Positions 45,209 through 53,106 of a stretch of 64,000 bases of DNA are shown here, one piece after another; positions within the stretch are counted from its first letter, which is position 1; each line of letters opens with the position of its first letter. The notes beneath the pieces are model-generated. The model was not told the origin of the DNA and did no database searches. It saw nothing but the letters and a program-made list of their open reading frames with translations. The position numbers and the translations under genes were made by a program. The stretch is from Prevotella sp. (GTDB lineage Bacteria; Bacteroidota; Bacteroidia; Bacteroidales; Bacteroidaceae): NCBI GenBank assembly GCA_017615355.1, contig JAGAAJ010000130.1, positions 1 through 64,000 of the forward strand. Direction: 5' to 3'.

Positions 45209-45283
45209 AAGGCATACATACACTCTGCAACTTTCAGTAACACAGGTAGATAAATGCAAATAGTGTAGGATGTATGTAAAACA

Positions 45284-45592
45284 TTAAAAATCGGCCGTTC
45301 TATCTTCCAAAAGCATTACTTTCCCTGCTTTTGGTATGGCCTCAGCTAAGTCATGACGACTGTAGCTGATGAATACATCGTAAGTATCTGCCGAGGTTTT
45401 GGTCTCCGTTGTCCCTGCCGGCTGAGAATCCGTGCTCACGGTTCTCTTCTCCTTGGGTTTCTTGGGGAAGATTCTGTTGGCCCAAATTGTTAGGCTTTTG
45501 TCGGTGCTGAACGCCTCCACTAGTGCCTCATACTGTTGGTCGCTGATCTTGGTGTTTGTGGTGGCATCGTCGTGAATCTCGCCCAGATCCCT
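45284..45592 (-). pseudogene. Truncated TIR-domain gene fragment
   Basis: An open minus-strand frame of about 100 codons without a good start. Its end contains TYDVFISYSRHDLAEA, the first strand and helix of a TIR domain, then diverges and stops about 15 residues later; the rest of the TIR domain is missing. The upstream part (EIHDDATTNTKISDQQYEALVEAFS) resembles linker sequence. A GTG at 45520 could start a 78-residue product. Best read as a remnant of a TIR protein related to the intact one at 48882. Confidence 0.7.
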
Positions 45593-45600
45593 TCAGTCAG

Positions 45601-45717
45601 AAGTCACCCAAGGGTAGGCTCGCAATCGAAAAAGGCGGCACGAAAATGACGCAGGAAGACCTGCGCCATTTCGTGGAAGACCTGATCTTGCCCAGATATC
45701 TGGAACGGAACAGTTAA
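45601..45717 (+). pseudogene. Possible 3' gene fragment
   Basis: A plus-strand frame encoding PKGRLAIEKGG...MTQEDLRHFVEDLIL and ending in a stop at 45715-45717. Composition looks coding, but there is no start or promoter, and it directly abuts the TIR fragment on the other strand, as at a recombination junction. Not identified. Confidence 0.35.
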
Positions 45718-45731
45718 TGCGAGCTCGGCTC

Positions 45732-45829
45732 TTCTCTCACTTAATCACGACCTTGAGCTGAAGCTCGAGCTCGTTCACGCTCGGAAAACTGATGCAAGCA
45801 TCACTTTTCTCTCACTTAATCACGACCTT
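45732..45829. repeat. 23-bp direct repeat at the end of the C10 protease gene
   Basis: A 23-bp sequence containing the stop codon and last codons of the protease gene (45807-45829) recurs exactly at 45732-45754, 75 bp away. The left copy lies downstream of the protease stop and again encodes KVVIK-stop in a frame offset by a whole number of codons. Confidence 0.85.
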
Positions 45830-48208
45830 TTTGCCGTTGTGGATATAAACGCCTCGTGTCAAGGCGTCGCTACTGATACGACGTCCTTGTAGGTCGTAAT
45901 GGATGCCATCAGCAGATGATTTCGTGATTGCCGGCTCTTCGATGCCTAAAGCTTCCTCGGAATACGTGAAATAGCCCAAATGGTAAAGGACAGTATTTTC
46001 CTGGTTTCCATTATCATAGAACTCTATGTAAAACCAGTAATTGTAGTCTTTGGGCTTCAGTATTTCGCTGCCGATTGTGAATGAAAGCTCTGTGCTTTCT
46101 CCCGGTTTGATATGGGCGTACCAAACACGATTCCAGTTCCATGTGGGGTATCCGTTGTCTATATCATAGATGATATTTCCGTCGCCATCTATTTTATTAA
46201 CCTGTACTGTGGCTTTTATCATATTGGCGAAATCGGTATCTCCGATATTCTTTATTTTGCAGACGAGCTCAAGTTCTTTGTGAACAACCTTGTTGTCATC
46301 CACGCCCTTGGCAGTGACCTCGGCCTCCAGCTGGCAGTGAGGAGCATCGGTGACGGTCATCGTTCCTGTGTAGATAACCTGTTTTCCTTCCCAGTCGGTA
46401 GTGATCCTGACTTTGTGCGTCCCCTTGGAGGGTGATGCCGTGCAGAAGTCTATATAGTCAGACTTGCCGGGGTCAATGTATGCACCCACGCCTGTTCTCA
46501 CCTTTTCTTCTTCGTCAATCCAGAGGAAGATTTCGTTTTCGTAGTTCGTGCCGTTATTGGTCAACCATACGCGCATGTCCAGCTTCTGGCCCTCGTAGGC
46601 GGCGTAGTATTCTACCTTGTCTATATGCAGATTGGGTTCCGTTGATGATACGTCAATATGCAGTTTGTTGTTATTGATGGTGGCGGTAAAATGGCGCATG
46701 GGTTTACCTTCTTCATCAGTATATAGATATTCCAGGTATTCCTCCCATTCCTGTGCCCCGTTGTTGCGGAAGAGGGGGAATAGCTGATAGGTGCCGTCTG
46801 CCAACCCTTTACCCATGTTGAATTTCATGTTGAGGTTGGCAGTTTCCTGATCGGTGGTGGCTGAGCACAGTTCTCGCTTCAGCAGTCCGTTCTGAAACAG
46901 TCCCCATCCATAATCCATCGTGTGGCCGTTGTTGTCTATGCGTTTCATGACGGCACTCAGCACGATGTCCTTGAAATCGTCGCTGGATGAACTGCGTGTG
47001 AAGTCTGCCTTCGCCAATTCGTAGTTGCCATAATCCACGCTGACAATTGGCACCGCATCGTTGCCCTTGTCGGGCTGGAAACCGAAAAATGCTGCCTGAT
47101 AGACGTTGTAGCCGCTGAATTCCACAAAACCAGTCTGATTCCAACAATCGTTCAGCACTCCTAATCTGAAGAATGAGTCGAAACCACCACGGCCAATTTC
47201 TCCTACATTAGCGTGGAAGAAGCCTTTCCCGTCATAGCCATCGATAATGAACTGGTGCGACTGGTTGCCAACGGCTCCTGCCGAATAAGGCACTGGGCGA
47301 CCTGCCTTCAGCTCGTTGTATACCATTTCTTCCCACACATCGTGTGGATAGTTGCCTGCTCTCAGGTAGCGTGCCCCTTTGTCGAAGCCAAAATACTTGG
47401 CGATGAGCTCGTTGTCGAAGACCGATGCCGAGCCATTTGTAGAGTACTCCATGTTTAGGGCGCAGCCTGCGTATAATAGCAGTTTTGTTACTTCGGCGAT
47501 TGATGGGTCTGTCGGGTCTATCGTATCCCTTTTGTCATCGTCAATCATTTCATAATTCAGATGCATTTTCGAATAGTCAAACGTGGTCGGCGGCAAGGCT
47601 GGTAACTCATATCCTCCGTAGGTTGTATATGCCGGAATTTCCACCGTTGTACCTTGGGGATACTGATAGTAATACATCAGTTGGGCTAATGTCAGCGCCA
47701 CACAGCCTACTACAGTATTCCTCCCTGCAATCTCATCGTAGGGACAATTGTAGTTAAACGGAAGATATTGATGCCACACGGTTTGAATGAGCGGCGCAAT
47801 GGGTTCGCGGATGGAGGCTTCGGGAGCCCCGCTACTAGCGTTTTCACTACGCATCGTGCCAATCTGCTGATCGTAGCTGAGGAGCATCAACTGTATGGGC
47901 TCAGGCATCATGAAGATACCGGATGTGCCTGTATGGCCATAGGCAAGCACTGGCTCCACACAGTCGTCGCCGGCAACGATGACGTATGACCCGTCAGCAT
48001 CATCGGCGAAGGCATAAAGATTCTTCATGCCAATGTCTTTCATTTGCAACTGAGGTGCGGAGGGAGCCCTATTGCCATTCGTCTTTCCTGTTGGAATGTT
48101 CGTCATGAACTGGGAGGCAATTTGCAGCGCCCTTTCCTTTTCAATGGATTCTGCCAACACCAATAGAGGCATAGCCAGGACGAACAATGTGAATGTAAAT
48201 TTCTTCAT
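45812..48208 (-). CDS. C10-family (streptopain/interpain-like) cysteine protease with C-terminal sorting-type tail
   Basis: A 798-residue secreted protease precursor. Signal peptide MKKFTFTLFVLAMPLLVLA; a Spi-like inhibitory propeptide (about 22-125: ERALQIASQFM...NLYAFADDADGSYVIVAGDD); the papain-like domain (about 135-360) with catalytic Cys169 in VVGCVALTLAQLM and His318 in SHQFIIDGYD. Asn334 is kept, but the usual NWGWGG is replaced by NVGEIGRGG. Beta-rich repeats follow (about 380-760), and the end HYDLQGRRIS...RGVYIHNGKK is the sorting-type tail. It follows the 48277 gene on the same strand by 68 bp with no clear promoter of its own. Confidence 0.9.
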   Translation of the reverse strand: MKKFTFTLFVLAMPLLVLAESIEKERALQIASQFMTNIPTGKTNGNRAPSAPQLQMKDIGMKNLYAFADDADGSYVIVAGDDCVEPVLAYGHTGTSGIFMMPEPIQLMLLSYDQQIGTMRSENASSGAPEASIREPIAPLIQTVWHQYLPFNYNCPYDEIAGRNTVVGCVALTLAQLMYYYQYPQGTTVEIPAYTTYGGYELPALPPTTFDYSKMHLNYEMIDDDKRDTIDPTDPSIAEVTKLLLYAGCALNMEYSTNGSASVFDNELIAKYFGFDKGARYLRAGNYPHDVWEEMVYNELKAGRPVPYSAGAVGNQSHQFIIDGYDGKGFFHANVGEIGRGGFDSFFRLGVLNDCWNQTGFVEFSGYNVYQAAFFGFQPDKGNDAVPIVSVDYGNYELAKADFTRSSSSDDFKDIVLSAVMKRIDNNGHTMDYGWGLFQNGLLKRELCSATTDQETANLNMKFNMGKGLADGTYQLFPLFRNNGAQEWEEYLEYLYTDEEGKPMRHFTATINNNKLHIDVSSTEPNLHIDKVEYYAAYEGQKLDMRVWLTNNGTNYENEIFLWIDEEEKVRTGVGAYIDPGKSDYIDFCTASPSKGTHKVRITTDWEGKQVIYTGTMTVTDAPHCQLEAEVTAKGVDDNKVVHKELELVCKIKNIGDTDFANMIKATVQVNKIDGDGNIIYDIDNGYPTWNWNRVWYAHIKPGESTELSFTIGSEILKPKDYNYWFYIEFYDNGNQENTVLYHLGYFTYSEEALGIEEPAITKSSADGIHYDLQGRRISSDALTRGVYIHNGKKVVIK

Positions 48209-48276
48209 AATGGTAATTTTTTTTTACGGATTGGTATCATTACAGACGGTCGTGCATCATGTCGCGATACTCTTCA

Positions 48277-48825
48277 TCAGTCGTGCCCATTGTTTCTGGC
48301 GTTTACCTTTTGGATATTTCTAATGAAGTTTTGCCGATTTGCTTCCATCACCTTTTTTTCTAATTCATTTCCATCAAACCAAGTCCAATACCATTGGGGA
48401 ATAGCAGGCTGTACTATGCCGGGTATGATTGCGTCTATCCTTCCTTTGTCATCCGCTATCCACCCCATCTCCCAGGTAGCCGTATCTATTTTAGCCAACT
48501 TCAATGCATTTGCATTCGTTTCCCAACCATGAGACATATACCACTCTATCTTTATGGGATAAAAGAAATTATAAATATACTTAAAGCAATCTATGTCGTG
48601 ATCATATGACAGGATGTCGTTTACCAGTGATTGTACCTTTTCCTCCCATCCAAAGGGATGAGCCTCTTTTTGTGTTTCAATGTACCATGCCATTGTCTCA
48701 TAGAAGTTGGACTCACACAAAACATTACATTCAAAAATTCCAAAGTTCAATCTTGACTGAAATACATTCAGGAAAGCAAACTCTTTCTTGTAGAGCTCTG
48801 GATTCACCTTTTCTTTCTCTTCCAT
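48277..48825 (-). CDS. Unrecognised 182-residue protein
   Basis: I cannot assign a family. It starts MEEKEKVNPELYKKEFAFLNVF, has no signal peptide or membrane helix, and is rich in Trp and Tyr (ETMAWYIETQKEAHPFGWEEK, EWYMSHGWETNANALKLAKIDTATWEMGWIADDKG). It lies between the TIR-WG gene and the protease gene, 56 bp after the former. Just before its stop, the +1 frame opens with an ATG (48287) and continues for 16 acidic codons to a stop at 48239, which looks like a natural C-terminus; a late frameshift is possible. Confidence 0.65.
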   Translation of the reverse strand: MEEKEKVNPELYKKEFAFLNVFQSRLNFGIFECNVLCESNFYETMAWYIETQKEAHPFGWEEKVQSLVNDILSYDHDIDCFKYIYNFFYPIKIEWYMSHGWETNANALKLAKIDTATWEMGWIADDKGRIDAIIPGIVQPAIPQWYWTWFDGNELEKKVMEANRQNFIRNIQKVNARNNGHD

Positions 48826-48881
48826 ATTTATTATTGTTCGTGTTAGTGTGCCCCTATAATTTGTTGGTTTTATTGTCTCAT

Positions 48882-50510
48882 TTATTTCACCACCCGTCCG
48901 GTCTTGTCGATGTAGTGCTCAATATCATCGCTACCCTCGACCTGAGCTAGGCCATTGTGGAACGAATCTGCTTCTTCCCACTCGCATGGGATAACAATTT
49001 CTCCTGTCTTGTCAATGTAGCCGTACAACCTGTTTTGATCCCTTACAAGAGCCAGGCCATCGCTAAAGCTGTATGTATATTCCCACTGACACGGAATCAC
49101 CACCTGGCCCGTCTTGTCAATGAATCCCCATTTGCCATTATTGTCCTTAACAGGAGCCAGGCCTTCCCTAAACCCCCAAACATCATCCCACTGACATGGA
49201 ATCGCCAGATTGCGTGTGTTCTCTATGAAGCCCCATTTCCCATTCCTGTTCTGGACAGGAGCCAAACCTTCGCTGAACCAGTATGCGTTATACCACTGGC
49301 ATGGGATTATCCCCAGGCCGTTTTTGTCGATAAAGCCATATTGACCATTACTATCCTGGACGCGAGCCATGCCCTCGTAGAAGGGACTAGCCAAAAGCCA
49401 CTTGCACGAGATGACCGGCCTTCCCGTTTCGTCGATAAAGCCCCATAGGTCATTAACTTCCTGAACAGCAGCTAAGCCTTCGCTGAAGTCGGATGCTAAT
49501 TTCCAGTCGCATGGAATCATTATATATCCTGTCTTGTCGATAAAGCCCCAATAGCCATTGCTGTCCTGAACAGGAGCCAAGCCTTCTTTGAAGTTACCTG
49601 CGTCACTCCACTCGCATGGAATAACAACCTCTCCGGTTTTGTCAATGAAACCGTGATTCCACCCGCTATCCATGACGTGAGCCAAGCCCTCGGAAAAGTT
49701 TGATACATTATCCCACTGACATGGAATCACCAATTTGCCAGTATCATCGATAAAGCCGTAATCCCCATCAGCATTCGTCCATGGATGTAGGGACTGGTCG
49801 GTGTAGGCCTCTTCGATGTCTTCTGCAGGCTTATTACTGTCGCTTTTGCCCGTCATCAACCAAATACCCAAAGCAACAACCAATGCTGCGCCTGCAGCAA
49901 TCCATAGCCGCCGTTTCTTGTCGCTTGTCTCATCGTCCCATTCGTCCTCGTATTGATCGTCCTCCTCGCTGTCGACCTGATCGGTCTGCACGGTTTCCTC
50001 GAAAGAAGACCGTACAGTCTCTTGTGATACATGCTTCATGGTTGGGATGGAGTCTTCCGCGGAGATTGTCACTTCTGGTTGCTCGTCTGTTATGCTTTTC
50101 AGTTCCACGCCCAGTGTACTGGCAATGACCTGAGCCAAGTCTTCCAGCTTCTCAGCATAGTGGGGATAGGCCACCAGCCAGTGCTTGCGAGCCAGGTAGT
50201 AGCTGAACTCCTCGTTCATTGGCGTTTCATCCACGAGGAAGGGGATGATGGTCTTCCCTTCGTTGAAAGCACGCTCAACCTCGTTGGCTACGTGCTGTGA
50301 CTCGCTGGAGCTGCGTGTATACACCAGCACCATCAGGCGGCAGCTCTTGATGCCATGAATGATTTCAAGTGCGTAGCGCTCCCCGGGCCTTACATCGCGT
50401 GGGGCAATCCAGCATGGGATACCATATTGTTCCAATACGTGGCAGATGGCATCGGCCACCGCCTTGTCCTTGTTTGAATGACTGATGAATACGTCGTATT
50501 TCTTATCCAT
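48882..50510 (-). CDS. TIR domain - transmembrane - WG-repeat protein
   Basis: A 542-residue protein with three parts. An N-terminal TIR_2-type domain (about 4-135: KYDVFISHSNKDKAVADAI, CWIAPRDVRPGERYA, VANEVERAF with the likely catalytic Glu77, ARKHWLVAYP). An acidic linker and a single helix (about 202-220). Then eight WG repeats and a ninth partial one (about 243-542), each with GFIDKTGxxVIPCxW and a FSEGLAxV turn. TIR domains of this kind can hydrolyse NAD+ or build scaffolds; WG repeats bind proteins or ligands. The layout suggests an envelope sensor controlling a cytoplasmic TIR effector. Promoter box at 50616-50609. Confidence 0.9.
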   Translation of the reverse strand: MDKKYDVFISHSNKDKAVADAICHVLEQYGIPCWIAPRDVRPGERYALEIIHGIKSCRLMVLVYTRSSSESQHVANEVERAFNEGKTIIPFLVDETPMNEEFSYYLARKHWLVAYPHYAEKLEDLAQVIASTLGVELKSITDEQPEVTISAEDSIPTMKHVSQETVRSSFEETVQTDQVDSEEDDQYEDEWDDETSDKKRRLWIAAGAALVVALGIWLMTGKSDSNKPAEDIEEAYTDQSLHPWTNADGDYGFIDDTGKLVIPCQWDNVSNFSEGLAHVMDSGWNHGFIDKTGEVVIPCEWSDAGNFKEGLAPVQDSNGYWGFIDKTGYIMIPCDWKLASDFSEGLAAVQEVNDLWGFIDETGRPVISCKWLLASPFYEGMARVQDSNGQYGFIDKNGLGIIPCQWYNAYWFSEGLAPVQNRNGKWGFIENTRNLAIPCQWDDVWGFREGLAPVKDNNGKWGFIDKTGQVVIPCQWEYTYSFSDGLALVRDQNRLYGYIDKTGEIVIPCEWEEADSFHNGLAQVEGSDDIEHYIDKTGRVVK

Positions 50511-50589
50511 AGTTTGGTAGGCTTAGTTCTTTTCTTTGATTGTCTTTCGCGGTCGTAATGGCTAAAGCTATAAACAAGAGTCGTTTCAT
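50503..50589 (-). CDS. Possible 28-residue leader ORF overlapping the TIR-WG start
   Basis: ATG at 50589, about 20 bases after the -7 box, encodes a peptide starting MKRLLFIALAITTAKD, like a short signal peptide, and stops at 50505-50503, just inside the TIR-WG coding region (ATG at 50510). It could couple translation or be a decayed exported protein. Low confidence. Confidence 0.3.
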   Translation of the reverse strand: MKRLLFIALAITTAKDNQRKELSLPNYG

Positions 50590-50608
50590 GAGTTTGTGAT
50601 TTTCGATG

Positions 50609-50616
50609 CAAAGATA
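50609..50616 (-). promoter_or_regulatory. -7 box for the TIR-WG gene
   Basis: Minus strand TATCTTTG, about 100 bases before the TIR-WG start and just before the leader ORF; no clean -33 element. Confidence 0.6.
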
Positions 50617-50721
50617 CAAAAACTATTCAAAATCAAGACGGATGAAGGCAGGTGTTGCAGTCGTATGATAGCGATCGTCATGTAAATGAAAATAGTTAGA
50701 CCGAATATCGTACAGAAATAA

Positions 50722-51600
50722 CTAAAATTCTTTTACTATACCTTTCTTAACTCGCATCCTTACTTCGTCCATTCCGATTTTTTCATTCAAATTGACATAA
50801 TATCTCCAATGAGTAGAATCTGGTATTTCTTTAGGTGGAGTCATGTAGTCTCCATAAATAAGTCGTAAATAATCATCATACTGTAGCGGAAGCCTCGTTG
50901 GCCTTCCTTCAAATTTAAGTGTTTCATAACCTTCAAACCATTTCGAATCCAAAAGATATCTATTGCCTGTATAAGTATTGTAATATGTAGCCAAATACTT
51001 CCCTTTTTCAATTCCAGATATTTTTTTCTCCCAACTCATAGCTTTCTTTCTTGTGTATTGTTGAATAAACTTAGGTGCAAGAATGCTATATAAGTAGCGA
51101 GTTGCATTTCCACTTCTTTGCTTTACTGCTTTTATAACATCTATCAAAGATACTTTCAAATAAGTATATTCATGTAACAATTGCCATCTCCTATAACTAT
51201 TATAATTTGATTCGAATTCCTGTAAATCGTCTCCTACATAATCCAAAGGAAAGATATCGACAAATACACCTATATCTATAGGTTCCTCTCTCCTTTCAAC
51301 CAAGGTGGTCCGCTGACTACAAATTTTTAAGAAGAATACCGAATTCGAGCCATCATGTGCAGATAGCAAGTCATAGCCATAAGACCTTAACTCATCTCTC
51401 ATCATGAAAAGTTTATCATAGTCCTTTCTCAACATGTGAAGATCGATATCATCATCCCATGGAATTAAACCTTGATGGCGAACCGCTCCAATGCCTGTTC
51501 CGTATGCAGCCCACCATTGTAAGTTGTGATCATCTAAAAACTTGACTGTAAAGTCATAGACTTCCAGCAATTTCTTTTTATATGCTTCTTTGAAATCCAT
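50722..51600 (-). CDS. LicD-family phosphotransferase
   Basis: A 292-residue LicD/fukutin-type enzyme that transfers a phospho-substituent, such as phosphocholine, to a surface glycan. Key parts: WWAAYGTGIGAVRHQGLIPWDDDIDLHM (nucleotidyltransferase-like core with the DDDID acidic cluster), then VDIFPLDYVGDD, and a C-terminal half with LDSKWFEGYETLKFEGRPTRLPLQYDDYLRLIYGDYMTPP. The gene is markedly more AT-rich than its neighbours, which suggests recent transfer, and no choline-uptake gene is near. Promoter box just upstream. Confidence 0.92.
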   Translation of the reverse strand: MDFKEAYKKKLLEVYDFTVKFLDDHNLQWWAAYGTGIGAVRHQGLIPWDDDIDLHMLRKDYDKLFMMRDELRSYGYDLLSAHDGSNSVFFLKICSQRTTLVERREEPIDIGVFVDIFPLDYVGDDLQEFESNYNSYRRWQLLHEYTYLKVSLIDVIKAVKQRSGNATRYLYSILAPKFIQQYTRKKAMSWEKKISGIEKGKYLATYYNTYTGNRYLLDSKWFEGYETLKFEGRPTRLPLQYDDYLRLIYGDYMTPPKEIPDSTHWRYYVNLNEKIGMDEVRMRVKKGIVKEF

Positions 51601-51632
51601 AATAATTCAACCCTATTACTTAATATGTGCTG

Positions 51633-51640
51633 CAAATTTA
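51633..51640 (-). promoter_or_regulatory. -7 box for the LicD gene
   Basis: Minus strand TAAATTTG, 32 bases before the start at 51600; -33 element not evident. Confidence 0.55.
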
Positions 51641-51771
51641 CAATAATTATTTGAATATGGCTGCATATTTGTTTTTTTTTATTTCACTACCCGTCCAAAG
51701 GAGCATTGTCTTTAAATGTTAATAAAATGTAAATGTGATGTGAATTTCCTTTTTTTTCAAATTGTTTTGTA

Positions 51772-51779
51772 TATATTTG
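51772..51779 (+). promoter_or_regulatory. -7 box for the fimbrial operon
   Basis: TATATTTG, followed by a leader of about 55 bases that includes a small hairpin (AATCC, GTAA, GGATT at about 51807-51820) before the ATG at 51841. Confidence 0.6.
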
Positions 51780-51840
51780 CAAAAAAATAAAACTGGACAG
51801 GCTCCAATCCGTAAGGATTCCTGAAACGCTACTAACTATA

Positions 51841-53106
51841 ATGAGCATAAAAAGTATCTTTAGATATTTTGTACCCATAGTGCTTTTTGCAGTAGGCCTG
51901 CCGCTGATAGCTATCGCTCAGTCGGCAGACACATTGGAGGTGCAGTTTCGTGTGGGGCAGAGTGACTTGGATCTACGCTTTGCCGACAATGAGCAGCACA
52001 TTCATGATTTTTTGGAATACGTCAAAAAGAACTTTGCTGAGGTTGCCCCAATAGACATGTCGCTGACCATCTATGCAGGGGCTTCTCCTGAAGGGCCGTC
52101 GGAGTTGAACCGCCGTCTGGGAGAACAACGTGGTATCTCGCTGCGCGATGTGCTGTTGCAGCATCTCGATGGCCGTATCAAAAACATTACTGTTGTCAAC
52201 CAGGGAGCACGCTGGGGTGCTTTATATAATAATGTGGAGAAAAGCAACGAGTCGTGGCGTGAGGACGTGTTGCGCATCCTTGAGAAGCATCCTGAAAAGG
52301 ACACCTGGAAGATTGACCCGCGCGAACAGCAGCTGCGCAAACTGAAGAACGGGCGCGTGTGGCGAGAGCTTAACGAGCGCTATCTGCCATCGCTTCGTAG
52401 CTCAGGCTCTGCTATCGTGGCCAAAATGACCGAGCCTCTGCCCCCGCAGCGTGACACGCTCGTCATCTACGATACCATTGTCTATGTGCCTGAGCCCTGC
52501 CCTGAGCCCTTTATAGACCATCGTCCCTACTGGGCCGTCAAGACAAACCTGCTGCTCTGGGGCGTCATTGCGCCCAACGTCCAACTGGAGGCTCCTGTGG
52601 GTGAGAGCAACCGCTGGAGTATAGAAGGCGAGTTCTTCCTGCCTTGGTGGACGTGGAGCCACAATGCCAATGCCGAACAGTTCTTTAATTTGGGCGTGGA
52701 GCTGCGCTACTGGCTGGGCGACCGCCAGAGGCATCACACCCTTGATGGCTGGCATATCGGTGCAGGGCTGGCAGGTGGCTATTACGACTTCGAATGGAAG
52801 CGCCATGAGGGATGGCAGGGCGAATATCTGAATATCTACTGCAACATTGGCTATCAGCACCGTTTCGGACGGCGCAACCAATGGCTGGTTGATGGCGGAC
52901 TCGGTTTGGGCTATATCCCAACCAAGTTCCGACACTATCTGGGAAGCTCCATCTTCCCTGAAGGACACGAGGAACAATATGACGACCACCTGATGTGGCA
53001 GAACAACGGTTGGCGCCACATCTTAGGGGCTACCCATGTCAACGTGACCCTGGGTTACCTCTTCGACGCCAAGGATCTCTATCAAAAAATCAAGAAGTTA
53101 AGATGA
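51841..53106 (+). CDS. DUF3575 outer-membrane protein with OmpA-like N-terminus
   Basis: A 421-residue exported protein. After a signal peptide (to about residue 28) comes an OmpA-like segment (FRVGQSDLDLRFADNEQ, LTIYAGASPEGPSELNRRLGEQRG) that could bind peptidoglycan. The DUF3575 barrel occupies about 215-421 (YWAVKTNLLLWGVIAPNVQLEAPVG, WSIEGEFFLPWWTW, GWHIGAGLAGGYYDFEW, HVNVTLGYLFD). DUF3575 genes commonly open fimbrial clusters in Bacteroidales. The stop overlaps the next start as ATGA. Confidence 0.85.
   Translation: MSIKSIFRYFVPIVLFAVGLPLIAIAQSADTLEVQFRVGQSDLDLRFADNEQHIHDFLEYVKKNFAEVAPIDMSLTIYAGASPEGPSELNRRLGEQRGISLRDVLLQHLDGRIKNITVVNQGARWGALYNNVEKSNESWREDVLRILEKHPEKDTWKIDPREQQLRKLKNGRVWRELNERYLPSLRSSGSAIVAKMTEPLPPQRDTLVIYDTIVYVPEPCPEPFIDHRPYWAVKTNLLLWGVIAPNVQLEAPVGESNRWSIEGEFFLPWWTWSHNANAEQFFNLGVELRYWLGDRQRHHTLDGWHIGAGLAGGYYDFEWKRHEGWQGEYLNIYCNIGYQHRFGRRNQWLVDGGLGLGYIPTKFRHYLGSSIFPEGHEEQYDDHLMWQNNGWRHILGATHVNVTLGYLFDAKDLYQKIKKLR

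Larger units (their letters stand above)
44799..45283. other. AT-rich gene-free region with phased repeats
   Basis: Just under 500 bp with no convincing gene. It holds an inverted copy of the GTGTAGGTAG motif near its left end (CTACCTACAC at 44890-44899), the 22-bp-phased palindromes (45006-45066) and four 11-bp iterons (45165-45208). AT content is higher than the surrounding genes. Confidence 0.7.
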
